A stretch of DNA of 64,000 nucleotides from JAWXTK01 sp044433645 (GCA_044433645.1 JAWXTK010000008.1:8200-72199); one strand, 5' to 3'; shown: positions 24,792 through 34,081, counted from the stretch's first letter. Notes: generated by a model not told the origin, from the letters alone. Translations and numbers: made by a program.

Positions 24792-26810
24792 ATGAGAAAT
24801 ATTCTACTATCCCTATTATTTTGCATGAGCCACCTTATATCTATGGCTCAAACTTTGGATTTAACCCAAACAAAGAAAAACGAAGTTTACTCCTTAGAAT
24901 TAGGGGGTGAGCCGACAGAAGGCATAATTAATCGCCTAAGTACAAAACTTCCCGAATACAAAAGAGCCACTTTATTTGCTAGTAGACAATCAAATTTTAA
25001 TGATATAAATCAACTGCTGAGCTGGCAAGCAACCGACATCAGCAAGTTTCGCGAGCGAGTAAACAAAAAAGAAGCACCTCAAAACGCAGTTTATTTCCTA
25101 GCTCTGGAGTTAACCGACAATAAATACATGATAGTGCAGCCTATCTCTGCACTTGAGCTCACAAGCTGGATAGAGGTCAAGGACAAAAACACCATAGACA
25201 TCGTGACTGGTTCTATGGGCAAGGGCGAGGTTAAAAAATCGTTAACCCCCATTGTTGCCTACGCTACGGGCGATGATTTATACGAACTACTATCTAAAAC
25301 CTGGATAGAAATACTTGATATTGAGCAAGTTAAAGGACGTACAGTCTTGCGCTCTGAGAAAAAATACCCTGAATCTTACAAATATCTTGGTTGGTGTAGC
25401 TGGGAGCAATACAAAAAAGAGATAGACGAGAAATTACTCGTTGATGCCGTTGATAAGCTCGAAAAATCAGACCTTCCTATCAGGTGGGTGCTAGTTGACG
25501 ACGGCCACCAAAACCAGATTAAAACTGCGCTAGTAGATTACACTCCTAATAAAACCAGATTCCCTAACGGCTGGGAGCCACTACTTAGCAAACGCTCAGA
25601 AAAAATCAAATGGTTTGGGCTATGGCACTGTATGTATGGTCTGTGGCGTGGCATAAGCCCAAAACACAACATGAACTTCCTTAAGGGCAACACCATAAAC
25701 TTTAATAAAACGAATCTTGTGATTGCGCCAAACGACAAGGTGTCTGAGGATTTTTACTCTGCGCTAGTTAATTCTGTATCTGTCCCAGGCTTTGACTTTG
25801 CTAAGGTTGACGTTCAAACTCGTGGCCTTACTAATTATATAGGTACAGAAAATGCTGTCTCAGCTCAAAGACGCAACGCTCAAAACCTAGAAAAATTCGC
25901 TAACGAAAGGCTAAACGGTCTTATGAACTGCATGGCTTTGAACCTACCTTCGATATTTAACACACGTTACAGCGCCACAACTCGCGTGAGCATAGATTAT
26001 AAGCTAAATAACAGAGAGCGAGCATGTTCTCACATTCACCAAAGTTTCCAAAACACATCATGGATAGGGCAAACCGTATGGCCTGACCACGATATGTTCC
26101 ACTCATCAGATCTAGCCTTTGGCAGGTATATGGCTGTGAGTAAGGCACTTTCGGGCGCACCTATTTACCTTTCTGATGCTCCCGAGGACTTTGTAGCTGA
26201 GTATATTTCACCTTTGGCCTATGCTGACGGCGAACTGTTAAGACCTTCTGCGCCTGGTGCTCCTCTGCCTAGTTCTTTCTTTGCAGATGCAGTTTTAGGA
26301 GGTGATGCTTACTATGTTATTGCACCTACGGGTGAGACTTCAGCAGCTATCGTAGCCTATAATCTAACCAACGATGTGGCAAAAATCAAGGCTAGCATCT
26401 CGGCCGAAGATTATACTCATGCCGATGCAATGAGCCAGCCTTACACGGGTGCGCGCAAATTGCCTAAGGAGGGTTTGGCCTATTATGATTGGTACACTAA
26501 AAAGGGTGGCAAGCTAGATAAAAGCTATGATTTTGAGTTGGAGAATGCTAAGGACAGATTGATAATTTTGAGTGAGATTAAAAATAATTGGGCTGTTATA
26601 GGGGCCGAGGACAAATACTTATCGCCCGTAGCAGTTAAGAGTGTAAAAAGCTCAAAATCAAGCCTTAAGCTCACTTTAAAGGAAGCTGGCAGTGTAATTA
26701 TTTATAGTAAAACTAAGATTAAGAGCTCAAAAACTGTGGAAGTCACTTCGCTTGGAGGAGGGCTTTATAAGGTGGATAGCAAGCAAACGAGCATCGCGCT
26801 AACGAGATAA
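24792..26810 (+). CDS. Sip1-related alpha-galactosidase / raffinose-synthase-like (GH36)
   Basis: A 672-residue secreted protein (signal peptide 1-20, ending ISMAQ). The catalytic barrel shows the Sip1/raffinose synthase pattern: YLGWCSWEQYKKEID, WVLVDDGHQ, and the nucleophile region GFDFAKVDVQTR with the Asp of KVD. Later DHDMFHSSD and a C-terminal beta domain follow. Family members act on alpha-galactosides; the bacterial substrates are mostly unstudied. It is preceded by a perfect inverted repeat, suggesting specific regulation. It lies 20 kb away from GH97 and the sulfatase cluster but fits the same glycan-use theme. Confidence 0.86.
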   Translation: MRNILLSLLFCMSHLISMAQTLDLTQTKKNEVYSLELGGEPTEGIINRLSTKLPEYKRATLFASRQSNFNDINQLLSWQATDISKFRERVNKKEAPQNAVYFLALELTDNKYMIVQPISALELTSWIEVKDKNTIDIVTGSMGKGEVKKSLTPIVAYATGDDLYELLSKTWIEILDIEQVKGRTVLRSEKKYPESYKYLGWCSWEQYKKEIDEKLLVDAVDKLEKSDLPIRWVLVDDGHQNQIKTALVDYTPNKTRFPNGWEPLLSKRSEKIKWFGLWHCMYGLWRGISPKHNMNFLKGNTINFNKTNLVIAPNDKVSEDFYSALVNSVSVPGFDFAKVDVQTRGLTNYIGTENAVSAQRRNAQNLEKFANERLNGLMNCMALNLPSIFNTRYSATTRVSIDYKLNNRERACSHIHQSFQNTSWIGQTVWPDHDMFHSSDLAFGRYMAVSKALSGAPIYLSDAPEDFVAEYISPLAYADGELLRPSAPGAPLPSSFFADAVLGGDAYYVIAPTGETSAAIVAYNLTNDVAKIKASISAEDYTHADAMSQPYTGARKLPKEGLAYYDWYTKKGGKLDKSYDFELENAKDRLIILSEIKNNWAVIGAEDKYLSPVAVKSVKSSKSSLKLTLKEAGSVIIYSKTKIKSSKTVEVTSLGGGLYKVDSKQTSIALTR

Positions 26811-26948
26811 TTGCTAGTTTTTAGTTGCTCGATGCTAGTCGCGCCCGCCCGGCGTTAAGGCATCAGAGCGTAGCTCTGAAATTATGAGTTATGAATTATA
26901 AATTATTGACACTGACGTAGTTACACCAAGCATAGTGCATTATACTCC

Positions 26949-26987
26949 TAAAAAATAAGATTCCGTGCTAAAACAACACGGAATCTT
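26949..26987 (-). terminator. Rho-independent terminator (minus strand)
   Basis: AAGATTCCGTG (26957-26967) and CACGGAATCTT (26977-26987) form a perfect 11-bp stem. On the minus strand the stem is followed by ATTTTTTAGG, a good U-tract. It would end transcription of the small peptide gene and possibly purM. Confidence 0.85.
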
Positions 26988-27008
26988 AACTATTCTTTTA
27001 TACACCAA

Positions 27009-27172
27009 TTAACTGAAAATCATTATCAGCAGAAAAAGTATTAACCCAACAATAGAAACAACACCCCAAAATTCAACCCAGCCTGCAATTCTTTTAACAT
27101 TAGCATTTATCTCAAACAAATGCTGTTTTTTTCAGTAAGATTTACCAATCTTTCATATTCTTCTCTTTTCAT
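27009..27172 (-). CDS. Small membrane peptide gene requiring a -1 frameshift (54 aa)
   Basis: Frame 0 starts at the ATG 27172-27170 and gives MKREEYERLVNLTEKN plus five more residues before TAA at 27109-27107. A -1 shift at the heptamer A AAA AAC (27131-27125) joins it to 38 more codons ending at TAA 27009: QHLFEINANVKRIAGWVEFW followed by a strongly hydrophobic helix GVVSIVGLILFLLIMIFS. A perfect 7-bp stem (27118-27124 with 27102-27108) starts directly after the heptamer. The fused product is a charged helix plus one membrane segment, a common design for small Bacteroidota proteins. Alternatives: a one-base homopolymer sequencing error, or a decaying gene. A terminator follows downstream. 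Confidence 0.55.
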
Positions 27173-27274
27173 AAGTCTTATTTTTTATATCTTACAAATC
27201 TTCGATTTGTGGGCATCAAAAGCAAGACAACAAACACTGTAAATCTCTAGAAACTAATAACTTAAAACTAGAAA

Positions 27275-28438
27275 CTAATATTCATAAACTCCAGTCGAGT
27301 GCTTGATAGTCAAACGTGGCTTATCCGAACCCTCAACATAACCAATAATCTTGGCATCTACACCAAACTCCTTGCTCAAAGCGATGATATCACCAGCAAC
27401 CTCAGCATCTACATAAAGCTCCATACGGTGACCCATGTTAAACACCGAGAACATCTCGTTCCACGACGTGCCACTTTGCTTTTGAATAATATCAAACAAC
27501 AAAGGCGTATCAAAAAGATTATCTTTAATAATATGAACATCACCAGCAAAGTGCATAACCTTAGTCTGACCTCCTCCACTACAATGAACCATACCATGCA
27601 CACCAGCGCGATAATTATCCAAAACTCTCTTGATAATAGGAGCATAAGTCCTTGTAGGTGAAAGAACTAACTTACCAACATCCAAAGGACAACCCTCTAT
27701 CTTATCTGTCAATTTATAAGAACCCGAATACACCAAATGCTCAGGCACACCCTGGTCGTAACTCTCAGGATAAAGACCAGAAAGATAAGAGCTAAACACA
27801 TCGTGGCGCGCCGAAGTAAGACCATTACTTCCCATACCACCGTTATATTCACTCTCGTAAGTTGCTTGACCAAAAGAAGATAGACCAACTATAACCTGAC
27901 CAGCTTTTATATTAGCATTATTTATAACATCACTACGCTTCATGCGCGCAGTAACTGTGCTATCTACGATAATTGTGCGAACCAAATCACCAACGTCTGC
28001 AGTCTCACCACCCGTTGAAATAATGTTCACACCCATATCACGCATACTCTGCAAAAATTCCTCAGTACCATTGATAATAGCCGAAATAACCTCGCCTGGA
28101 ATCAAGCGTTTGTTACGTCCAATAGTTGAGCTTAGCAAGATATTATCCACAGAACCCACACAAAGCAAGTCGTCGGTATTCATAACAACAGCATCTTGAG
28201 CCACACCACGCCATACCGAGATATCGCCCGTTTCCTTCCAATACATATAGGCAAGAGACGATTTTGTTCCAGCGCCATCGGCGTGCATAATAAGGCAAGA
28301 ATCCTCGTCAGAGGACAACGTGTCAGGGATAATTTTACAGAAAGCCTTAGGGAATAGGCCTTTATCTACCAATTTAATCGCGTTGTGAACATCCTCTTTG
28401 CTGAAGGAAACCCCACGCTCTGCGTATCTTGAACTCAT
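27275..28438 (-). CDS. purM: Phosphoribosylformylglycinamidine cyclo-ligase (AIR synthase)
   Basis: A 387-residue ATP-dependent enzyme of purine synthesis. Recognisable are the N-terminal SSRYAERGVSFSKEDVHNAI, a HADGAGTKSSLAYMY segment, QDAVVMNTDDLLCVG, and the glycine-rich VGLSSFGQATYESEYNGGMG. It is the longer form, somewhat diverged from E. coli PurM (345 aa), that is normal in Bacteroidota. Monocistronic apart from the small peptide gene downstream; a consensus promoter lies upstream. Confidence 0.92.
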   Translation of the reverse strand: MSSRYAERGVSFSKEDVHNAIKLVDKGLFPKAFCKIIPDTLSSDEDSCLIMHADGAGTKSSLAYMYWKETGDISVWRGVAQDAVVMNTDDLLCVGSVDNILLSSTIGRNKRLIPGEVISAIINGTEEFLQSMRDMGVNIISTGGETADVGDLVRTIIVDSTVTARMKRSDVINNANIKAGQVIVGLSSFGQATYESEYNGGMGSNGLTSARHDVFSSYLSGLYPESYDQGVPEHLVYSGSYKLTDKIEGCPLDVGKLVLSPTRTYAPIIKRVLDNYRAGVHGMVHCSGGGQTKVMHFAGDVHIIKDNLFDTPLLFDIIQKQSGTSWNEMFSVFNMGHRMELYVDAEVAGDIIALSKEFGVDAKIIGYVEGSDKPRLTIKHSTGVYEY

Positions 28439-28460
28439 AATTTTTTATAGATTTTATTTG

Positions 28461-28490
28461 CAAAAATACATATTTTTTTTGGATTTACAA
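28461..28490 (-). promoter_or_regulatory. Promoter of purM
   Basis: On the minus strand TTG (28490-28488) and TATTTTTG (28468-28461) are 19 bases apart, 22 bases before the start codon. Confidence 0.75.
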
Positions 28491-28577
28491 AATCAAGTTT
28501 CACTCTCTAAAAAGCATGAAAATAATTAGTCCTAAAAAATTCTTTTGTTAGCAATATTTTACTATTTTTGTGAAACT

Positions 28578-30113
28578 ATGACAGGTGTAGATAAGCAAGA
28601 AAGCGTTTTTGAATTAATTAAAAGCATGACTAAAGCTGAAAAGCGAAATTTCAAGCTCTATGTCACACGCCTATCTGGCAACCAAGATGCAAAGTTTCTT
28701 TCACTATTTGATTTGCTAGATTCCCTGGATAAATATGACGAAAATAAAGTCTTGGAGCGCTGCCCCATTAAAAAAGAGCAACTACCCAACACCAAGGCTC
28801 ACCTTCAAAAACAACTACTCATAAGCATGCGCCTACTGAATGTGCAACATTCAGACACCATGCAAATACGTGAGCAACTTGACTTTGCTCAGATACTCTA
28901 CAACAAGGGTCTCTACAAACAAAGCTCCAAAATCCTTGATAAATGTTACGAGCAGGCCTCAAAAAGCCAACAGCACAGCACCCTGATAGATATAGTGCAG
29001 CTAATGCTCCAAATTGAGACCACAGATATATCATCGGGCATAAGCGAGAGAGCTAGTGAATTTGCTCGCCAAGTAACCGTTCGTTGCAATATTATTTCTA
29101 ATATAAACGAACTTTATCTAATTGCTATTCAGCTGTTTGACCTTCACCACAAACTAGGTTATGCTCGTTCGCAAAAAGATCTAGATTTCATAGATAATTA
29201 CTTTGCACCCAAGCTAAAATCTTATGATTTAAACTCACTTTCTTTTCTGGAAAAATTCTATTTTTTTCAGGCTAAGGCGTGGTTTTATTATATCAAACAC
29301 GACTTTGTGATAAGTTACAGATATGCTTGTTTGTGGGTTGATTTGTTTAACAGCAACGAGAAAATGAAGTTTAGGATGTATGACAATTATCTAAGAGGAT
29401 ATGCCAGAATCCTAGACGGACTTTACATGATGCGCCGCCACCGTCAACTTAGCGAGAGGATAGAAAGCCTAGAAAAAGAATGGGATTCGTTTGCTAAAAT
29501 CAACGAAAATGCAGATATAATCTCTAGCAACATACTACTCACAGCCAAAATCAACCTAGTTTTCCTAAAAGGCAACTTTGAGGACGGACTAGAACTAATA
29601 AAAGACAAAAACATAATGCGCAAGGCAGACCACGCTAGTGGCTCAACAAAAATGTGGTTTTATTACAAAGTCGCCTGTCTATATTTTGGTAGTGGTGAGT
29701 ACAAAAAATGTATGCAATACCTTAGCAAAATCACAACAACTAAGGATAATACCCTGCGCCGTGATATTCAATGTTACGCCAAAATGCTCTACCTAATTGC
29801 ATCCTACGAGGCTGGTATAGACTACAATCTTGACTACCAAATTCGTTCGGTATATTCATTTTTGGTGAAGATGAACGATATGCAAGAAGTTCAAAAAGAG
29901 CTGCTAACGTTCTTGAAACGTCTGAATAAAATCTACGAAAAAGATTTTAAAGATGAACTTCAAAAATTGTATAATAACATCAAACCTTATGAGCGTCACC
30001 CCTATCTTCAGCGCACATTCTACTATCTTGATATAATTTCATGGCTCGAAAGCATGCTTACGAGCAAGACTGTGAGCGAGATTATCCAGAGAAAATTCGC
30101 CGAGAGCTTGTAA
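28578..30113 (+). CDS. Conserved helical-repeat protein of unknown function
   Basis: About 511 residues, predominantly alpha-helical, resembling TPR-type repeats through the middle (LDFAQILYNKGLYKQSSKIL, LYFGSGEYKKCMQYLSKI). No signal peptide or membrane helix. I know similar proteins, starting with an SVFELIKSMTKAEKRNFKLY-like block, only as hypothetical proteins of Bacteroidota. The start is moved from 28545 to the ATG at 28578 because a -7-like element TATTTTTG occupies 28563-28570, which would leave 28545 outside the transcript. It is upstream of grpE-dnaJ, which has its own promoter. Confidence 0.7.
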   Translation: MTGVDKQESVFELIKSMTKAEKRNFKLYVTRLSGNQDAKFLSLFDLLDSLDKYDENKVLERCPIKKEQLPNTKAHLQKQLLISMRLLNVQHSDTMQIREQLDFAQILYNKGLYKQSSKILDKCYEQASKSQQHSTLIDIVQLMLQIETTDISSGISERASEFARQVTVRCNIISNINELYLIAIQLFDLHHKLGYARSQKDLDFIDNYFAPKLKSYDLNSLSFLEKFYFFQAKAWFYYIKHDFVISYRYACLWVDLFNSNEKMKFRMYDNYLRGYARILDGLYMMRRHRQLSERIESLEKEWDSFAKINENADIISSNILLTAKINLVFLKGNFEDGLELIKDKNIMRKADHASGSTKMWFYYKVACLYFGSGEYKKCMQYLSKITTTKDNTLRRDIQCYAKMLYLIASYEAGIDYNLDYQIRSVYSFLVKMNDMQEVQKELLTFLKRLNKIYEKDFKDELQKLYNNIKPYERHPYLQRTFYYLDIISWLESMLTSKTVSEIIQRKFAESL

Positions 30114-30139
30114 TCATTTACCTAAATTTGTTATCTTTG
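30108..30139 (+). promoter_or_regulatory. Promoter of grpE-dnaJ
   Basis: TTG at 30108-30110 and TATCTTTG at 30132-30139 with 21 bases between. No CIRCE-type inverted repeat is visible between it and grpE, so HrcA control is not indicated. The 5' untranslated region is about 75 bases. Confidence 0.75.
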
Positions 30140-30221
30140 TGCCCTTGCGCATAATATATGGTATATAATTTGTGCAAAATATATTATAAAAGATAATTAA
30201 GATAACATAAGAAAATACAAA

Positions 30222-30797
30222 ATGGCAGATCAACAAGCTGAAAACCAAGAAGTTAACACAGAGAAAGAAAACATAAACGAGGCTCAAGTTAACAAGGAAG
30301 AAAAAAACTCAAATGACAATATGTCAGAGAGCGCAACACAAGAAGAAGAAAAAGCAGAAAAAATGGCAGAGCCTGCCACAGATTGGCAGGATAAATATTT
30401 GCGCCTATCAGCAGAATTTGATAATTATCGCAAACGTACATTAAAAGAAAAAATGGATTTAATCGCAACTGCTGGCGAAGACGTTATAAAATCTATGCTT
30501 GGAGTTCAAGACGATATGGACAGAGCTATCACAGCTATGCAAACAGCAAGCGATGTGGAAGCTGTGAAAGAAGGTATAGTACTTATCAACAACAAACTTA
30601 TCGACACACTAAAGGGCAAGGGAGTTGTTGAAATCGAGTCTTTGGGCGAGGTCTTAGACACGGATCTTCACGAGGCAATCGCGATAGTGCCTATGGGTGA
30701 TGAAGATAAAAAAGGTAAAATTATAGACGTTGTACAAAAAGGCTACAAACTTAAAGAGAAAGTAATACGTCACGCTAAAGTAGTTGTAGGAGAATAA
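30222..30797 (+). CDS. grpE: Nucleotide exchange factor GrpE
   Basis: A 191-residue protein that releases ADP from DnaK. The first 60 residues are acidic, low-complexity and asparagine/glutamate-rich, as is common. The core begins WQDKYLRLSAEFDNYRKRT, forming the long helical dimerisation stem, and continues to the C-terminal beta domain with LHEAIAIVPMGDEDKKGKI and GYKLKEKVIRHAKVVVG. It is 4 bases ahead of dnaJ. Confidence 0.95.
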   Translation: MADQQAENQEVNTEKENINEAQVNKEEKNSNDNMSESATQEEEKAEKMAEPATDWQDKYLRLSAEFDNYRKRTLKEKMDLIATAGEDVIKSMLGVQDDMDRAITAMQTASDVEAVKEGIVLINNKLIDTLKGKGVVEIESLGEVLDTDLHEAIAIVPMGDEDKKGKIIDVVQKGYKLKEKVIRHAKVVVGE

Positions 30798-30801
30798 TAA
30801 A

Positions 30802-31959
30802 ATGGCAAAAAGAGATTACTACGAGGTATTGGGCATACAAAAAAGCGCAAGCGCCGACGAAATTAAAAAGGCATACAGAAAAGCAGCTATCCAATTCCAC
30901 CCAGACAAGAACCCTGGCAACGCAGAAGCCGAAGCTAAATTTAAAGAAGCAGCCGAGGCCTATGACGTGCTTAGCAACGAGAACAAGAAAGCGCGCTACG
31001 ATCAATTTGGTCACGCAGGCATGAACGGTTCGAGCGCTAGTGGTGGTGGCTACGGAGGAGGTTTCTCTGGAGGCTTTTCTATGGACGATATTTTCAGCCA
31101 ATTTGGTGATATTTTTGGGGGCCACTTTAGTGGTCAACGTGGTGGCTACTCATCAGGGCAAAGAGTTAACAAAGGTTCAGATTTGAGAATCAAAGTCAAA
31201 CTAACCCTTGAGGAAATCACAAACGGAGTTACCAAAAAACTAAAAATCAACAAGTTAACCTCTTGCGAGGTGTGTTCAGGCTCGGGCGCTAAGGACAGCA
31301 ATTCTTACACAACCTGCCCAACTTGTAATGGTTCTGGTCATGTAACTCAAATAGTTAACACTTTCTTTGGTCGTACTCAAAGCACCACAACTTGCCAAAA
31401 CTGTGCAGGAACGGGTAAAATCATAACTCACAAATGCCCTAAATGTAATGGCGAGGGAGCTAACAGAGCCGAGGAAATCATAGAAGTAAAAATCCCAGCT
31501 GGAGTTGGCGAAGGCATGCAACTTTCTATGAGTGGCAAAGGTAACGCAGCCAAACGTGGAGGCGTGAATGGAGACTTGCTAATACTTATTGAAGAGCAGC
31601 CTCACAAGGATTTTGACAGAGACGGCAATGATATAATTTACAATTTAAACATCTCTGTTACAACAGCCCTGCTAGGTGGTACTATAGAAGTTCCAACGGT
31701 AGATGCTCGCGTTAAAATCAAGATAGAGGAAGGAACTCAGGCAGGCAAAGTTCTAAGATTAAAAGGCAAGGGTATTCCCGATGTCAATGGCTATGGACGT
31801 GGTGATCAACTAATTATTATTGATGTTGTGATGCCTACGCGCCTAAGCTCTGAGGATAGAAAACTAATTGAAAAATTGGCCGAAAGCCCAACATTCAAAA
31901 AAACCGAAAATAAGAAAGGTCTAAACATCTTTGAAAGGATGCAAGGATTTTTTAGATAA
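30802..31959 (+). CDS. dnaJ: Chaperone DnaJ
   Basis: A 385-residue class I J-protein. J-domain with HPD at 33-35, then a Gly/Phe-rich region (GGGYGGGFSGGFSMDDIF), four zinc-finger repeats (CEVCSGSG, CPTCNGSG, CQNCAGTG, CPKCNGEG) and C-terminal substrate-binding domains. All zinc ligands are present. Partner of GrpE and DnaK; dnaK is not in the window. Confidence 0.97.
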   Translation: MAKRDYYEVLGIQKSASADEIKKAYRKAAIQFHPDKNPGNAEAEAKFKEAAEAYDVLSNENKKARYDQFGHAGMNGSSASGGGYGGGFSGGFSMDDIFSQFGDIFGGHFSGQRGGYSSGQRVNKGSDLRIKVKLTLEEITNGVTKKLKINKLTSCEVCSGSGAKDSNSYTTCPTCNGSGHVTQIVNTFFGRTQSTTTCQNCAGTGKIITHKCPKCNGEGANRAEEIIEVKIPAGVGEGMQLSMSGKGNAAKRGGVNGDLLILIEEQPHKDFDRDGNDIIYNLNISVTTALLGGTIEVPTVDARVKIKIEEGTQAGKVLRLKGKGIPDVNGYGRGDQLIIIDVVMPTRLSSEDRKLIEKLAESPTFKKTENKKGLNIFERMQGFFR

Positions 31960-31973
31960 AAATTTTTAAGCTT

Positions 31974-32282
31974 ATGCTAGGACTAGATGCCTTCAGACGC
32001 AAGCCTCGCGCTTTTGACTACAAACCCATACATTTCGACCCCGTAAAGGAAGCTCGCGAACAGCGAAAAAAAGAAATCTTGGGAGTAGATGGTGATTCTT
32101 CTTTGCCTGAAACGGAAGAATATGTGGCAGGCAGCTACATAAAAAACTACGGATTCTCGCGCAAGAAAACTCAAATCAGCGAACGAGGACTAAGCCGTGA
32201 GCAACGCGCGCGCAACATAAGACGAGGAGTTATAGCCCTTATCTTACTGCTCGTAGCCCTAGCCTACTTACTACTTAGTTAA
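31974..32282 (+). CDS. Small C-tail-anchored membrane protein between dnaJ and mutL
   Basis: A 102-residue protein: a basic, proline-containing N-terminus (GLDAFRRKPRAFDYKPIHFD), a charged middle, then one C-terminal hydrophobic helix (GVIALILLLVALAYLLLS) ending the protein. This predicts tail anchoring with the basic domain in the cytoplasm. Function unknown to me; proteins starting with this FDY-P-x-FDP pattern occur next to mutL in other Bacteroidales in my recollection. It is separated from mutL by 6 bases. Confidence 0.7.
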   Translation: MLGLDAFRRKPRAFDYKPIHFDPVKEAREQRKKEILGVDGDSSLPETEEYVAGSYIKNYGFSRKKTQISERGLSREQRARNIRRGVIALILLLVALAYLLLS

Positions 32283-32288
32283 AAATAA

Positions 32289-34076
32289 ATGTCAGAAAGC
32301 ATAAAACTTCTACCCGACACAGTGGCCAACCAAATCGCAGCAGGCGAGGTGGTTAATCGTCCTGCGTCTGTGATTAAGGAGATGATGGAAAATGCTATTG
32401 ATGCTCAAAGTAGTGATATAATCGTAAACTTTAGAGACGGGGGCAAGGAACTAATCCAAATCATAGACAACGGCAAAGGTATGTCGTGCGTTGATGCAAG
32501 AATGGCATTTGAGAGACACGCCACCAGCAAGATAGAAAAAGTAGACGATATCTATTCGCTCACAACCTTTGGTTTTAGGGGTGAGGCCTTGGCATCTATC
32601 GCAGCCGTTAGCGAAGTGGAATTAACCACAAAACGCGAGGAAGATTCTCTTGCCACAGAAATTTGCATAAGTGGAGGTAAATTCAAGGAGCAGAATATGA
32701 TTCAGGGCGAAAAAGGTTCTAAATTTTTGGTCAAAAACCTGTTCTACAATGTGCCTGCACGCCGACGTTTCTTAGAAAAAAGCACTACTGAGGCAAAACA
32801 CATAACAGCTGAATTTCAGCGAGTTGCTCTATGCAACCCCGAAGTTTCATTCACGCTTTACAACAACGATGCTCTGCTGTATAAACTCCCTGAGGGCAAC
32901 CATAAGTCGCGCATCGTGGCACTCATGGGCAAAAACATGGCTAATAACCTACTTGAAATCAAGGCCGACACTTCGATAATCAAGGTTAAAGGTTATGTGG
33001 GCAGCCCATCATCTAGCAAACAAAATAACAAAGACCAACAGTTTTTGTTCGTAAATAATCGTTTTTTCAAGAGCGCCTATTTCCACAAGGCTATAATTCA
33101 GGCCTACGACAAACTAATTCCCGCAAATACTCAACCCTCGTACTTCATATTTTTGAGCATAGAACCTCAGCGCATAGACGTGAATGTTCACCCTCAAAAA
33201 ACCGAGGTGAAATTTGATGATAACACAGCAATTTGGCAAATTATTAATGCAGCCGTAAGGGAATCTCTTGCCAAACTTGGCGTTGTGCCCATGATGGATT
33301 TTGATGTTGCAGACAGAGTGGAATTACCTACTTTTAAGAGCGACAGAGTGGTTTACAGAGAGCCAAGTGTGAGTATAAATCCTAGCTTTAACCCCTTCAT
33401 TACCAATGATTTTGACCTTGACACCTCACCTCAAAACAAGGAGGACGATTACCAAGAATTAATCATGGAATACATAGAGGGCGAAAAGCAAACCACCATG
33501 GACTTCGATCAGCAGAGCGTTTTAGGCGATATTCTACCACTTGAGGGAGGTAAATACTTTGCCAGCACAATAAACTCTAGGCTCGCTATTGTAGATATAA
33601 AAAGAGCCTACTCATGTGTGCTTTACTCGCGCTACAAAACCATGCTCAGCAACGGCAACTCAGCAACTCAACAGCTGATGTTTCCCTTAGCATTAGAGCT
33701 TAGCACCAAACAAATCTCAGAGCTAAATGCCTGTGAAAGAGAGCTTATAGACTTTGGTTTTGAGTTTAGCATAAATCAAAACAAAGTAGAAATATCGGGC
33801 ATACCAGCCGATTTTACAAACTGCAAGACTGATGAAATTTTCTGTGAATTAATAGATATGCTCTCAGAGCAACACATAACATCAGATGAGCTAAGAGTTG
33901 ATTTTTTGGCAAAAATCATGTCAAAAACCAGCAATATTAGAGCTCTCGAAACATCAGCAATAGAGAATTTGCTTAGAGAACTAATCACTTGCGAATATAT
34001 AAACTACACTCCTCAGGGACAGCAAGTTATAAGCTATCTTGATCAAAAAGAAATAGATAAACGACTAGAAAAATAA
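32289..34076 (+). CDS. mutL: DNA mismatch repair protein MutL
   Basis: A 595-residue GHKL ATPase with intact N-terminal motifs: AAGEVVNRPASVIKEMMENA (catalytic Glu 31-34 region), DNGKGM (60-65), ATSKI and GFRGEAL (94-101). The C-terminal dimerisation domain is present but the DQHA-x2-E-like metal-binding motif of nicking MutL proteins reads D436-I-K-R-A-Y where DQHRAH is expected. The start overlaps nothing and follows the tail-anchored protein closely. ATP-dependent mediator function seems intact; endonuclease activity is doubtful. Confidence 0.93.
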   Translation: MSESIKLLPDTVANQIAAGEVVNRPASVIKEMMENAIDAQSSDIIVNFRDGGKELIQIIDNGKGMSCVDARMAFERHATSKIEKVDDIYSLTTFGFRGEALASIAAVSEVELTTKREEDSLATEICISGGKFKEQNMIQGEKGSKFLVKNLFYNVPARRRFLEKSTTEAKHITAEFQRVALCNPEVSFTLYNNDALLYKLPEGNHKSRIVALMGKNMANNLLEIKADTSIIKVKGYVGSPSSSKQNNKDQQFLFVNNRFFKSAYFHKAIIQAYDKLIPANTQPSYFIFLSIEPQRIDVNVHPQKTEVKFDDNTAIWQIINAAVRESLAKLGVVPMMDFDVADRVELPTFKSDRVVYREPSVSINPSFNPFITNDFDLDTSPQNKEDDYQELIMEYIEGEKQTTMDFDQQSVLGDILPLEGGKYFASTINSRLAIVDIKRAYSCVLYSRYKTMLSNGNSATQQLMFPLALELSTKQISELNACERELIDFGFEFSINQNKVEISGIPADFTNCKTDEIFCELIDMLSEQHITSDELRVDFLAKIMSKTSNIRALETSAIENLLRELITCEYINYTPQGQQVISYLDQKEIDKRLEK

Positions 34077-34081
34077 TAAAT

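Larger units (their letters stand above)
26811..27274. other. 464-base region between the GH36-like gene and purM
   Basis: Contents seen: a small hairpin CAGAGC/GCTCTG at 26864-26878; a repetitive AT-rich stretch resembling TTATGAATTATAAATTA near 26882-26905; a minus-strand terminator at 26950-26987; the frameshifted small membrane peptide gene at 27009-27172 (minus); a perfect hairpin ACAAATC/GATTTGT at 27194-27210; and a 13-base direct repeat CTAGAAACTAATA at 27247-27259 and 27268-27280, the second overlapping the purM stop. Nothing else coding is seen. Confidence 0.6.

Noticed and set aside
26882..26910. AT-rich TTATGAATTATAAATTA stretch as a possible att site or origin
   Set aside because: It is simple near-repetitive AT sequence of a kind common in low-GC intergenic regions; there is no integrase, DnaA-box cluster or duplicated target.
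30140..30221. CIRCE operator before grpE-dnaJ
   Set aside because: I looked for the 9-bp inverted repeat with 9-base spacer; no matching sequence is present.
30775..31137. 120-codon minus-strand ORF opposite the dnaJ start
   Set aside because: Antisense of the J-domain and Gly/Phe-rich region; low-complexity shadow.
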